Origin: an uncultured Porphyromonadaceae bacterium
GTDB taxonomy: Bacteria > Bacteroidota > Bacteroidia > Bacteroidales > Muribaculaceae
DNA length: 64,000 nt
Assembly (NCBI GenBank): GCA_947176605.1
Contig: CAMWRH010000004.1
Span: forward strand, 1 to 64,000
Reading direction: 5' to 3'
Made by a program: the position numbers and the translations under genes. Below, one piece after another: positions 55,257 through 64,000 of this stretch (position 1 is its first letter; each line of letters begins with the position of its first letter). Under the pieces are notes generated by a model. That model was not told where the DNA came from, ran no database searches, and saw only the letters and a program-made list of their open reading frames with translations.

Positions 55257-57905
55257 ATGAACGAATTGGCTTCAAAATACAACCCGCAGGAGGTTGAACA
55301 GAAATGGTACGACTTCTGGATGGAGCACGGCCTGTTTCATTCCGAGCCCGACGACCGCGAACCGTATTGCATCGTTATCCCGCCACCAAATGTGACCGGT
55401 GTGCTCCACATGGGGCATATGCTCAATAATACGATCCAGGATATCCTCGTGCGCCGCGCACGCATGCAGGGGAAAAACGCCCTCTGGGTGCCCGGCACCG
55501 ACCACGCCGCAATCGCTACCGAAACCAAGGTAATCGCAAAACTCGCCGAGCAGGGTATCAAAAAGACCGAGCTCACACGCGAGCAATTCCTTGAACACGC
55601 ATGGGACTGGACCCGCAATCACGGCGGCATCATCCTCTCTCAGCTGCGAAAGCTCGGCGCTTCCTGCGACTGGGACCGCACCGCCTTCACACTCGACGAG
55701 CTCCGCTCGAAGAGCGTGATCAAGGTGTTCTGCGACCTCTACGACAAGGGACTCATCTACCGCGGACTGCGTATGGTCAACTGGGACCCGCAGAACCGCA
55801 CCGCCATCTCCGACGATGAGGTATACTATCAGCAGGAGCACTCCAAGCTCTACTACCTCCGCTACTACGTGGCCGGCGATCCGGAAGGTCGCTACGCAGT
55901 GGTGGCCACCACTCGCCCCGAGACCATCATGGGCGACACGGCAATGTGCATCAACCCCAAGGACCCAAAGAACGAATGGCTAAAGGGGCGCCGCGTGATC
56001 GTGCCCCTCGTAGGGCGCGAGATACCGGTAATCGAAGACCGTTATGTCGACATGGAATTCGGCACAGGATGCCTCAAGGTCACTCCGGCTCACGACAAGA
56101 ACGACGAGATGCTCGGCAAGACCCACAATCTCGAGGTGATCGATATCTTCAACGAAGACGCCACTCTCAATGAGCACGGCGGAAAGTATGCCGGCAAGGA
56201 CCGATTCGAAGTGCGCCGCCTCATCGCTGCCGACCTCCATGAGGCCGGGCTGATGGAGAAAGTGGAGGATTACACCAACAACGTGGGATACTCCGAACGC
56301 ACCAAGGTGGCCATCGAGCCGCGTCTGTCGCTGCAGTGGTTTATCCGCATGAAGCATTTCGCCGAAATAGCCCTCCCGCCCGTCATGGAGGATATAATCC
56401 GCTTCGTACCCGAAAAGTACAAGAACACTTATCGCGTATGGATGGAGAATATCCAGGACTGGTGCATCAGCCGCCAGCTATGGTGGGGACACCGTATCCC
56501 GGCCTATTACTATACTGCCGCCGACGGATCAGAGACGTTCGTGGTGGCCGAATCGGCCGAGAAGGCTCTCGAAAAGGCTATCGCTGAATCCGGACTGCCG
56601 CTTACTCCCGACTCGCTGCATCAGGACGAGGGGGCACTCGACACATGGTTCTCTTCATGGCTCTGGCCCATCACCCTCTTCAACGGCATTCTCAATCCGG
56701 GCAACAAGGAAATCTCATACTACTATCCCACCTCTACACTCGTCACCGGCCCGGACATCATCTTCTTCTGGGTGGCACGCATGATCATGGCCGGATACGA
56801 GTATGTAGGGAAGCAGCCGTTTGACAATGTCTACTTCACGGGAATCGTGCGCGACAAACTCGGGCGCAAGATGTCGAAGTCGCTCGGCAACTCTCCCGAC
56901 CCGCTCGAACTAATCGACCGCTTCGGTGCCGACGGTGTGCGCATGGGCCTGATGCTCGCTGCCCCGGCCGGCAACGATATCATGTACGATGACTCACTCT
57001 GCGAACAGGGACGCAATTTCTGCAATAAGATATGGAATGCATTCCGTCTCGTAAAGGGATGGCAGACCGATGACTCCATACCCCAGCCCGAAGCCGCGCG
57101 CCTCGGTGTGGAATGGTTTGAACATAAGCTCAACCATACCCTCGCCGAACTCAACGACCTGATGGGTAAATTCCGTATCTCGGAAGCTCTGATGGCTGTC
57201 TACAAACTCTTCTGGGACGAATTCTCTTCCTGGCTGCTTGAAGTGGTGAAGCCTCCGTTCGGACAGCCCATCGACCGCAAGACCTACGATGCCGTGCTGG
57301 CCGGATTCGACACCCTGCTCAAGATGCTCCACCCCTTCATGCCTTTCATTACGGAAGAACTCTGGCAGCACCTCTACGAGCGCAAGGAGGGTGAAAGCAT
57401 CATGTATGCGCGCCTGCCCGAGCATATAGCCGATGCCCCCGGCCAAACCGAAAGCATCGCACGCTTCGAGACCCTCAAGGAAATCATCGCCGGAATACGC
57501 ACCATCCGCAAACAGAAGCAGATCCCCCAGCGCGATCCGCTACGCCTGCTCGTAAAGGGACCCCACGACTCCACTCTCGATGCCATCCTCATCAAGATGG
57601 GTAATCTCGAAGCCATCGAAACCGTGGAGGAGAAACCGGCCATGTCGCAGGCATTCATGGTGGGTGCCACCGAATATGCAGTGCCTCTGGAAAGCAACAT
57701 CAATGTAGAGGAGGAAATCGCCAAACTGCAGGCCGACCTGGAATACCAGCTCAAATTTCTGGCAGGTGTGGAGAAAAAACTCTCCAACGAGCGTTTCGTA
57801 GCCTCCGCTCCTGAAAAGGTAGTGGCTCTCGAACGCAAGAAGCAGAGCGATGCCAACGAGAAGATAGCAGCCATCCGCGCCGCCCTCGCCGCCCTTGGCA
57901 AATGA
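55257..57905 (+). CDS. valS: Valyl-tRNA synthetase
   Basis: An 882-residue class I synthetase charging tRNA-Val. The HIGH-type motif is HMGH (residues 51-54) in [15 protein letters not shown]. The editing domain is seen in [18 protein letters not shown] and [21 protein letters not shown] is at residues 538-542 in [16 protein letters not shown]. The C-terminal coiled-coil arm typical of ValRS ends the protein ([32 protein letters not shown]). All parts are present. The gene has its own promoter and is followed by a hairpin and then ald. Confidence 0.98.
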   Translation: MNELASKYNPQEVEQKWYDFWMEHGLFHSEPDDREPYCIVIPPPNVTGVLHMGHMLNNTIQDILVRRARMQGKNALWVPGTDHAAIATETKVIAKLAEQGIKKTELTREQFLEHAWDWTRNHGGIILSQLRKLGASCDWDRTAFTLDELRSKSVIKVFCDLYDKGLIYRGLRMVNWDPQNRTAISDDEVYYQQEHSKLYYLRYYVAGDPEGRYAVVATTRPETIMGDTAMCINPKDPKNEWLKGRRVIVPLVGREIPVIEDRYVDMEFGTGCLKVTPAHDKNDEMLGKTHNLEVIDIFNEDATLNEHGGKYAGKDRFEVRRLIAADLHEAGLMEKVEDYTNNVGYSERTKVAIEPRLSLQWFIRMKHFAEIALPPVMEDIIRFVPEKYKNTYRVWMENIQDWCISRQLWWGHRIPAYYYTAADGSETFVVAESAEKALEKAIAESGLPLTPDSLHQDEGALDTWFSSWLWPITLFNGILNPGNKEISYYYPTSTLVTGPDIIFFWVARMIMAGYEYVGKQPFDNVYFTGIVRDKLGRKMSKSLGNSPDPLELIDRFGADGVRMGLMLAAPAGNDIMYDDSLCEQGRNFCNKIWNAFRLVKGWQTDDSIPQPEAARLGVEWFEHKLNHTLAELNDLMGKFRISEALMAVYKLFWDEFSSWLLEVVKPPFGQPIDRKTYDAVLAGFDTLLKMLHPFMPFITEELWQHLYERKEGESIMYARLPEHIADAPGQTESIARFETLKEIIAGIRTIRKQKQIPQRDPLRLLVKGPHDSTLDAILIKMGNLEAIETVEEKPAMSQAFMVGATEYAVPLESNINVEEEIAKLQADLEYQLKFLAGVEKKLSNERFVASAPEKVVALERKKQSDANEKIAAIRAALAALGK

Positions 57906-57962
57906 TTCCGTTTCTACGGTTACACCCGATGCCTGTGATTTGAAAGGCACCGCGATACAATG

Positions 57963-57997
57963 CTCCCCGGCTGAAGCGTCAGGCTACAGCCGGGGAG
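57963..57997 (+). terminator. Terminator-like hairpin after valS
   Basis: CTCCCCGGCT (57963-57972) pairs with AGCCGGGGAG (57988-57997). The tract after it is not strongly T-rich, so confidence is moderate. Confidence 0.6.
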
Positions 57998-58188
57998 CTG
58001 CCATTTGCCACACTGGATGATGACCGAGTGTTAAAAATGCGTTTTTATGCTGCACAACATATATAACCATACAACTATCCTCCGCCATTTTTTTGTAACT
58101 TAGAGGCGTAATCGATGGCGGCGGCTCCATGAGCATGTCAGAAAGCCATGCAATCTACATCAATCTAATACCTTAACTATCTACTACC

Positions 58189-59295
58189 ATGATTATCGGA
58201 ATACCGAAAGAAATCAAAAACAATGAGAACCGCGTAGGCGCTACACCCGCCGGTGTGAAGGAACTCGTGAAGCATGGCCATACTCTGTATGTGCAGCACA
58301 CTGCCGGTGAAGGCTCCGGATTCTCCGATGAGGAATATGTAGCCGCAGGCGCCACTATCCTCCCCACTATCGAGGAGGTGTATGCCATAGCAGAGATGAT
58401 CATCAAGGTTAAGGAACCGATTGAGCCCGAGTACGCCCTCGTAAAACCCGGTCAGCTCCTCTTCACTTATTTCCACTTCGCTTCCGACCTACCTCTGACC
58501 GAAGCCATGATGAAGGCCCGCGGCACCTGCATAGCATATGAGACCGTGCGCGACCGTCAGGGCACACTTCCGCTGCTCATTCCGATGAGCGAGGTGGCCG
58601 GACGCATGTCGGTGCAGGAAGGAGCCCGGTTCCTCGAAAAGCCCCAGGGAGGGCGCGGCATACTGCTCGGCGGCGTGCCGGGTGTGCGCCCGGCTAAGGT
58701 GCTCGTGCTCGGTGCCGGCGTGGTAGGACGCAATGCAGCCCTTATGGCCGCCGGACTTGGTGCCGACGTCACAATCACCGATATCTCCCTCCCCACCCTG
58801 CGCCATTGCGCCGAGTTCATGCCAAAGAACGTCAAGACTCTCTTCAGCTCGCAGCATAATATCGAGCAGGAGCTTCCCGACACTGATCTCGTGATAGGCT
58901 CCGTGCTCATACCCGGTGCCAAGGCTCCGCACCTCATCACCAAGGATATGGTCAAGCTGCTCCGTCCCGGTTCGGTAATGGTGGATGTCGCCATCGACCA
59001 GGGTGGATGCTTCGAGACCTCGCATCCCACCACTCACTCCGAACCGACCTATGTAGTCGACGGCGTAATACAGTATGCCGTAGCCAATATACCGGGAGCC
59101 GTCCCCTACACCTCGACTCTGGCCCTGACCAACGCCACCCTCCCCTACGCCCTGCGTCTGGCCGACATGGGCTGGCGTGAAGCCTGCAAACGCGATGCAG
59201 GTCTGGCCGATGGTGTGAATATGGTCGACGGCAAAATCACATTCAAGGCTGTAGCCGAGGCATTCGACCTCCCTTATACCCCCCTTGAACTCTGA
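58189..59295 (+). CDS. ald: Alanine dehydrogenase
   Basis: A 368-residue NAD-dependent enzyme interconverting L-alanine and pyruvate plus ammonia. It begins [20 protein letters not shown] with the substrate-binding Arg and contains VKVKEP-like [11 protein letters not shown]. The catalytic region is [17 protein letters not shown], and the NAD-binding domain starts [25 protein letters not shown]. The C-terminal part has [24 protein letters not shown] and [23 protein letters not shown], all standard for the family. Monocistronic by spacing; a terminator follows. Confidence 0.97.
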   Translation: MIIGIPKEIKNNENRVGATPAGVKELVKHGHTLYVQHTAGEGSGFSDEEYVAAGATILPTIEEVYAIAEMIIKVKEPIEPEYALVKPGQLLFTYFHFASDLPLTEAMMKARGTCIAYETVRDRQGTLPLLIPMSEVAGRMSVQEGARFLEKPQGGRGILLGGVPGVRPAKVLVLGAGVVGRNAALMAAGLGADVTITDISLPTLRHCAEFMPKNVKTLFSSQHNIEQELPDTDLVIGSVLIPGAKAPHLITKDMVKLLRPGSVMVDVAIDQGGCFETSHPTTHSEPTYVVDGVIQYAVANIPGAVPYTSTLALTNATLPYALRLADMGWREACKRDAGLADGVNMVDGKITFKAVAEAFDLPYTPLEL

Positions 59296-59380
59296 TAACG
59301 CGCAGCTCTTCCCTCGCTCCTTCCACATCCCCTTTTTCATCCGACACTTACACAACAACGACAACATTTAAATAGGGATC

Positions 59381-59411
59381 GGCCCTGCCGCGATGCGTCG
59401 CGGGCAGGGCC
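59381..59411 (+). terminator. Rho-independent terminator after ald
   Basis: GGCCCTGCCGCG pairs with CGCGGGCAGGGCC (one bulge) and runs into GTATTTTTTCTG. Confidence 0.85.
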
Positions 59412-59473
59412 GTATTTTTTCTGCACCCCGGATATTGGTCTGGCTCGTATATTGGTCTAAAGTAGAAGCGGTC

Positions 59474-60703
59474 TTAGCCGAAAAAGAGGTAAGCCACAAG
59501 CACTGCCGCTACCGCGCCGGTCAGATCGGCAAGCAATGCGTAGCCGGCGGCATAGCGCGTCTTGCTCACTCCCACCGAGCCGAAGTATACGGCCAGAATA
59601 TAGAATGTCGTGTCGGTGCTCCCTCGCACTGCCGCCGCAAGACGGCTCACGAAGGCATCCGCGCCGTTGGCCTGCATCACATCGAGCATCATCGCGCAGG
59701 AGCCGCTGCCGCTTAACGGCTTCATGAGCATCGTGGGCAATGCCCCGACCCAGCGTGTGTCAAGACCCAAGGCGCCGACTCCGCTCTCCACCCAGCCGGT
59801 GAAGATATCAAGCGCGCCGCTGGCCCTGAACATCCCGATGGCCACAAGTATCGCCACAAGGTAAGGGATTATCATCACGGCGGTGCGGAACCCCTCTTTG
59901 GCCCCTTCGATAAACACATCGTATACCTTGATGCGCTTCCTGACTCCGGCGCCGATGAAAAGCATGATTACACTGAAGAGTATCACGTTGGCCCCGAAGG
60001 TGCTGTAGGCCTCGACCTTCTCGGCCGGAAGACGGCTGAAAAACCAGGCCACTCCCCCTACGGCCGCCGCTATCCCGGCAAGCCATGAGCAGAGCACGAA
60101 GTCAAGCTTTATCCTCTGCCTGAGGCACAGGGCAAGAAGTCCCACAAGCGTAGCCACGCCGGTGGCCACAAGTATGGGGATGAATATATCGGTAGGATTC
60201 GTGGCGCCACCCTGGGCCCGGTACATCATTATGCTTACCGGAATCAGGCAGAGACCCGAACTGTTGAGCACCAGAAACATTATCATCGCATCCGTGGCGG
60301 TATCCTTCCGCTCATTGAGCGTCTGCATCTCCTGCATGGCACGCAGCCCCATCGGTGTGGCGGCATTGTCAAGCCCCAGCATATTGGCCGATACATTCAT
60401 GAATATCGCCCCCATGGCCGGATGATTACGCGGTATCCCCGGGAAAAGCCGGCTGAAGAAGGGTGCCACAAGACGGCTCATCCTCTCGATAGCTCCGGCA
60501 CGCTCCCCAATCTTCATTATCCCCATCCAGAGCGAAAGCACACCCGTCAGTCCGAGGCTTATCTCAAAGGCGAAGGCGGCCTGGGTAAACGAGGCATTCA
60601 TTATGTCGCTCCATATCTGCAGGTTACCTGCAAAGAGGGTCTGCCCCAGTGCCATAAGGAAGGCCACGGCAAAGAAGGCGATCCATATCCAGTTGAGTAT
60701 CAT
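59474..60703 (-). CDS. Nucleoside recognition / spore maturation SpmA-SpmB fusion-type membrane protein
   Basis: A 409-residue inner-membrane protein with about 10 hydrophobic segments. The N-terminal half resembles SpmA (LGLTGVLSLWMGIMKIGERAG and GAIFMNVSANMLGLDNAATPMGLRAMQEMQTLN), and the C-terminal half resembles SpmB (FIEGAKEGFRTAVMIIPYLVAILVAIGMFRASGALD, and LPTMLMKPLSGSGSCAMMLD). Fused SpmAB forms are known in Bacteroidetes, which do not sporulate. The cargo is unknown. ATG 60703 is chosen because it opens the first membrane segment. It follows znuC by 65 bp on the same strand. Confidence 0.88.
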   Translation of the reverse strand: MILNWIWIAFFAVAFLMALGQTLFAGNLQIWSDIMNASFTQAAFAFEISLGLTGVLSLWMGIMKIGERAGAIERMSRLVAPFFSRLFPGIPRNHPAMGAIFMNVSANMLGLDNAATPMGLRAMQEMQTLNERKDTATDAMIMFLVLNSSGLCLIPVSIMMYRAQGGATNPTDIFIPILVATGVATLVGLLALCLRQRIKLDFVLCSWLAGIAAAVGGVAWFFSRLPAEKVEAYSTFGANVILFSVIMLFIGAGVRKRIKVYDVFIEGAKEGFRTAVMIIPYLVAILVAIGMFRASGALDIFTGWVESGVGALGLDTRWVGALPTMLMKPLSGSGSCAMMLDVMQANGADAFVSRLAAAVRGSTDTTFYILAVYFGSVGVSKTRYAAGYALLADLTGAVAAVLVAYLFFG

Positions 60704-60768
60704 GTCAATACGTATAGATGATGATGATGTCAGGCATACATGCAATGCTCCCGCGCGGGTGCAGCAGG

Positions 60769-61527
60769 TCAGGACTCGGTGTCATCGCAGCCCGGCACAT
60801 AGTGGTGGAGCGCATGGCATAAGCGCAGGCCGTGGTCGACGATAAGGTGACGGTTGGCCATACGCGATATCACCGACATCTCATGACTCACGAGCAGTAT
60901 CGTGGTGCGGCGTGCCAGTTCCTCCACTATGGAGTATATACGATGCTCAAACTGCTTGTCGACATACGACAGAGGTTCGTCGAGCACCAGTACCTCCGGT
61001 TCGCTTATCACGGCCCGCGCAAGCAACGTGCGCTGCAGCTGGCCGCCGGAAAGCTGCCCTACCGACTTGCCGAGATACCCGGTGATGCCGCACATTTCCG
61101 CCACTTCCTCAAATTTCTCACGCGCGCCTGCCGGCAGACGCCCCAGCCAGCCGCGCTGCAGCCCCGACATCACGGCATCCCGCACCGTGATGGGGAAATG
61201 GGTGTCGATCATGCTCTTCTGCGGAAGATACCCTATCGGCAGCCGGCTCACTTCGCGCCCGTCGCGCAGATATACTACCCGCCCCGATGTGGGACGAAGC
61301 AGACGCAGCAGCACTCGCAGCAGGGTGGTCTTACCTCCTCCGTTAGGACCGGAGATGGCCACGAAGTCGCCCCGGCGCACTGTCAGGTCAATGTCGGCAA
61401 ACACCCTTTTGCGGTCAAACTCTACCCCTACGTTCTCGAGGCGTATGATGGCATCCCGCGTGTCGGGGTCCGCCGGCTGTGTGCCGCCTGCGTGGGCATG
61501 TGTATTGCAATTACAGTTATGATTCAT
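60769..61527 (-). CDS. znuC: Zinc/manganese-type ABC transporter ATP-binding protein
   Basis: A 252-residue cytoplasmic ATPase of a metal ABC importer. Walker A is GPNGGGKTTLLRVLLRLL, the Q-loop region is YLPQKSMIDTHFPITV, the signature motif is QLSGGQLQRTLLARA and Walker B is VLVLDEPLSYVD. The TVRDAVMSGL segment is typical of the ZnuC/MntB group. The N-terminus is unusually rich in Cys and His (MNHNCNCNTHAHAGG), suggesting a metal-binding tail. It overlaps znuA by 4 bp. No permease gene is found next to it in this window. Confidence 0.88.
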   Translation of the reverse strand: MNHNCNCNTHAHAGGTQPADPDTRDAIIRLENVGVEFDRKRVFADIDLTVRRGDFVAISGPNGGGKTTLLRVLLRLLRPTSGRVVYLRDGREVSRLPIGYLPQKSMIDTHFPITVRDAVMSGLQRGWLGRLPAGAREKFEEVAEMCGITGYLGKSVGQLSGGQLQRTLLARAVISEPEVLVLDEPLSYVDKQFEHRIYSIVEELARRTTILLVSHEMSVISRMANRHLIVDHGLRLCHALHHYVPGCDDTES

Positions 61528-62564
61528 TTATCTTGATTTGAGGTGGCGGAGGCTGCCGGGAGGGATTTTCCGGCAGCTGCCTGCTGTGTGGCGCCTTTGG
61601 CTATGGCGTGGGTCACGTCGTTGATGCGCCCGATGAAGTCGCTCCCGTTGAGCATCACCGGATAGGCCTGTGTGCCAAGCGAGCGGGCTATCTCGCGGGC
61701 CTGCCGCTCGGAGTGGCCGGCTTCATAGAAGAGGGCCAGCGGATGCCCGTCGGCTGCCAGGCGCAGGCGTTGCTCAAGCTGACGCGGAGTGGCTTCCTTG
61801 CCATCGGTCTCAAGCGGGAGCTGCAGGATTCCGTAGTCGCGGGCGTAGTAACTCAGCGACGGGTGCATCACCACGATCATCCCCCCTTTGGCCCCCGAGA
61901 CGGTGAGCAGGGAGTCGGTCAGGAGGTCGTCGCGATGCAGTTCGGCGGCAAGTGCGCTGCAGCGTGCGTAGTATTCGGCGGCATTGGCCGGATTAAGGGC
62001 ACTCAGCGCTTCGGCCACATTGCGGGCCACGGTCTCCGCATTGCGCAGACTCGACATGAGATGCGGGTCGCCCACCTGATGCGATGACGCTCCGTGACGC
62101 TCTTCTCTTCCATGGTCATGGCCGTGGTCATGACCATCGGCATCCTCCATGCACCCGCTGTGGCCACCGGGAGCCCCGGAGGCCGATGCCAGTTCATGGG
62201 TGTGCATCAGGATGTCGATCCCCGTGGTGAGGTCAGTCACCTTTAGCGAGGGATAATTGGCGCGGATGCGCTCCCCTACCTGCTGCTCGAATCCGAGCGT
62301 GGAGGTGGTAAGATAGATTTCAGCCTTTTCAAGGGCTTTCATCACCCGCATGTCGGGGTCAAACATTTCAGGGTCGCTCCCCGGCGGAAGGAGTGCCACC
62401 ACACGGTATTCATCGCCCGCTATACGCTCCACTATCTCCTTCTGCGACTCGAAGCTTACGGCTATCACAGGGCGCGTGTCGCTCTCCTTGCGGCTGCCGC
62501 ATGAGGCTGCCGCAAGGAGCAGCCACAAGGCTGCCGCGACTCGAAGGAATACGAGCGGTCTCAC
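61524..62564 (-). CDS. znuA: Zinc-binding lipoprotein of a metal ABC importer
   Basis: A 346-residue periplasmic metal-binding lipoprotein (lipobox AASC in LLLAAASCGSRKE). It fits the ZnuA/TroA family: VIAVSFESQKEIVERIAGDEYRVVALLPPGSDPEMFDPD opens it, with a metal-binding histidine region at the start of the second block. A long His/Asp-rich loop (residues ~135-165, with HGHDHGHDHG) is the hallmark of zinc-specific members. Later parts include NAETVARNVAEALSALNP and MIVVMHPSLSYYARDYGI. The start is GTG at 62564, 14 bp after trpS. The gene overlaps znuC by 4 bp. Confidence 0.9.
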   Translation of the reverse strand: MRPLVFLRVAAALWLLLAAASCGSRKESDTRPVIAVSFESQKEIVERIAGDEYRVVALLPPGSDPEMFDPDMRVMKALEKAEIYLTTSTLGFEQQVGERIRANYPSLKVTDLTTGIDILMHTHELASASGAPGGHSGCMEDADGHDHGHDHGREERHGASSHQVGDPHLMSSLRNAETVARNVAEALSALNPANAAEYYARCSALAAELHRDDLLTDSLLTVSGAKGGMIVVMHPSLSYYARDYGILQLPLETDGKEATPRQLEQRLRLAADGHPLALFYEAGHSERQAREIARSLGTQAYPVMLNGSDFIGRINDVTHAIAKGATQQAAAGKSLPAASATSNQDK

Positions 62565-62578
62565 TGCGTGCGTCCGGC

Positions 62579-63676
62579 TCAGATTTTACGTATGCCCATT
62601 ATCTCGCGCACATCGCGCAGGGTCTTGGCCGCATGTTCGCGGGCACGCTCCGCGCCCTGGCGCACCACTTTCGACAGATACTCCTCATTGCTGCGGATAT
62701 CCATGATGCGCTCGCGGATCGGGAGTGTGACGTTGAGTATGTCCTCGGCCAGCTGCTTCTTCATGTCGCCGTAGCGGATGCTCATGTCGGCGTAGGCGTC
62801 GCGGTAATGCTTCACTACCTCCGGAGCGCTTACAAGCTCCATGAGTGTGAAGAGGTTCTCTACGGGCTGGCTCGGAGTCTGGTTGGGCTCTTTGGGGCCT
62901 TCGTCGGTGACGGCACGCATCACTTTCTTGCGCAGCGTCTTTTCGTCGTCAATCAGATAGATGCAGTTGCCTTCGCTCTTACCCATTTTGCCTGAGCCGT
63001 CGAGTCCGGGCACCTTGAGGGCCTGGCCGCCGAAGTTGAAGTTGACCGGCTCGCCGAAGTATTCCACTCCGTAGAATGAGTTGAAGCGGCGGGCGAAGCG
63101 GCGCGTCAGCTCGAGGTGCTGCTCCTGGTCTTTGCCTACGGGCACATAGTCGGCATGATGGATCAGGATATCCACTGCCATCAGCGTCGGATATGTGAGC
63201 AGTCCGGCGTTGACGCGGGCCTGGCTCTTCTCATTGCCGATTATCTCTTTTTCAATGTCGTCGCTGTCGGAGGTGATGCCGAGGCATTTGCGGGCCTTGT
63301 CCTTGAAGGAGGCGGTGCGCATCAGTTCGCCGATACCCACATGCATGTTGAGCAGCAGATACATCTCCGAAATCTCGGGCACGTCGCTCTGCACGTAGAG
63401 GGTGCTCTTTTCCGGATCGAGCCCGGCGGCAAGGTATTCTGCCAGTATGTCTTTTACGCTCTCATGAAGCTTTACGGGGTCGGGATTGGTGGTGAGGGCA
63501 TGAAGGTCGGCTATGAAGAAGCGGCAGTCATAGTCGTCCTGCATGCGCAGGAATTTGCTCAGGGCTCCGAAGTAGTTGCCCAGATGAAGGTTGCCGGTGG
63601 AGCGTATGCCGCTCAGCACTATTTTTTTCTTTTCGTCGGCTGCCGCAGGGGCAGCTGCTGTATTGAAGTCAGTCAT
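62579..63676 (-). CDS. trpS: Tryptophanyl-tRNA synthetase
   Basis: A 365-residue class I synthetase charging tRNA-Trp. The N-terminal ~18 residues are a short Ala-rich extension. The HIGH-type motif is HLGN (residues 31-34) in RSTGNLHLGNYFGALSKF. KMSKS is KMGKS at residues 230-234 in GSGKMGKSEGN. Other family features are IADLHALTTNPDP, VPVGKDQEQHLELTRRFARRFN and the C-terminal helical region. It heads a minus-strand run: trpS-znuA-znuC-spmAB. A -7-like TAATTTTG (minus strand, 63819-63826) may serve the run. Confidence 0.97.
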   Translation of the reverse strand: MTDFNTAAAPAAADEKKKIVLSGIRSTGNLHLGNYFGALSKFLRMQDDYDCRFFIADLHALTTNPDPVKLHESVKDILAEYLAAGLDPEKSTLYVQSDVPEISEMYLLLNMHVGIGELMRTASFKDKARKCLGITSDSDDIEKEIIGNEKSQARVNAGLLTYPTLMAVDILIHHADYVPVGKDQEQHLELTRRFARRFNSFYGVEYFGEPVNFNFGGQALKVPGLDGSGKMGKSEGNCIYLIDDEKTLRKKVMRAVTDEGPKEPNQTPSQPVENLFTLMELVSAPEVVKHYRDAYADMSIRYGDMKKQLAEDILNVTLPIRERIMDIRSNEEYLSKVVRQGAERAREHAAKTLRDVREIMGIRKI

Positions 63677-63888
63677 GTTTATTGCGGATTTTACGTTATC
63701 TGAAAATTTCTTCCCCGGCGAATCATTTCAGCACGGGAAGCGTTATATATTTGTAATCCGTAGGATGCCACTCTCGGTTTTTCCCATTGATTCAACATAT
63801 ATATAACGACAGTAACTGCAAAATTACTAAAAATCCCTTTAATTATCTAACCGCACCCCTCACTTTACCCCCTAAATCCCGCTTCATT

Positions 63889-64000
63889 ATGAATATTCCT
63901 ACAGTTTCGCCCTTCTCTTTCCGCACTTTCTTATGCTCGCTCCTCTGTATCGTTGCATCTGCAGTCTCCGTGCATGCTGAAAATGCCCGCAAACTCCTGT
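63889..64000 (+). CDS. N-terminal fragment of an exported protein (runs off the window)
   Basis: An ATG at 63889 begins a frame still open at the window edge. The first residues (MNIPTVSPFSFRTFLCSLLC, then IVASAVSVHA) form a convincing signal peptide, with the mature part starting ENARKLL. Only 37 codons are visible, so the family cannot be told. Confidence 0.6.
   Translation, partial: MNIPTVSPFSFRTFLCSLLCIVASAVSVHAENARKLL

Overview
The window looks like a chromosome segment of a Bacteroidales gut commensal, most likely Muribaculaceae-like. This is an inference. It rests on the high-GC coding sequence, the recurring Bacteroidetes promoter form (TTG, 19-21 bp, TAnnTTTG), the many secreted proteins with Omp28-like, BspA-like, alpha-2-macroglobulin, M6 and S9 peptidase domains, and recurrent C-terminal FDLNG-type tails. 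No rRNA, tRNA or CRISPR array was seen. I found 39 intact or near-intact protein genes, one partial gene at the right edge, and several remnants.

Layout. 0.5-5.2 kb: a secreted acidic protein, an Omp28-like thioredoxin-fold protein, and a small secreted protein whose C-terminal third is repeated as a short overlapping downstream ORF. 5.4-13.7 kb: housekeeping genes on the minus strand (S9 peptidase, ribBA, rsmD, a DUF3822-type gene), divergent from a MATE transporter and ispE. 13.7-15.0 kb: an accessory scar. It holds a decayed restriction endonuclease of the Eco47II type, a ~500-bp non-autonomous transposable element with 19-bp terminal inverted repeats and a 10-bp flanking direct repeat, and the C-terminal stub of a C5 cytosine methyltransferase. 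A single end of the same element lies at 5.27 kb. 15-23.5 kb: a BspA-like protein, grpE-dnaJ, an M6 protease, an ECF sigma factor, and a divergent pair of small envelope genes. 23.6-32 kb: a 2006-residue alpha-2-macroglobulin-like protein without a recognisable thioester motif, and a second Omp28-like protein. 32-41.6 kb: ansA, a HAD phosphatase, eno, a RecD-like ATPase, an OPT transporter, asd and fabD. 42-53.4 kb: a TonB-linked outer-membrane protein, a Gly/Pro-rich exported protein, mdh, glyS, lemA, an FKBP lipoprotein, a DPP4-type S9 peptidase, a small lipoprotein and a TIGR02757 protein. 53.5-64 kb: a GHL10 glycosidase, valS, ald, and the minus-strand run trpS-znuA-znuC-spmAB.

Most genes are ordinary metabolism, translation and envelope functions. 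The parts that most repay a second look are the 13.7-15.0 kb restriction-modification graveyard with its mobile element, the solo element end at 5.27 kb, the partial gene duplication at 4.3-4.5 kb, the thioester-less alpha-2-macroglobulin, the zinc-uptake genes without a permease, and the structured region between the sigma factor and its divergent neighbours. I found no convincing complete, previously undescribed system. The closest candidate for something undescribed is the repeat family itself.
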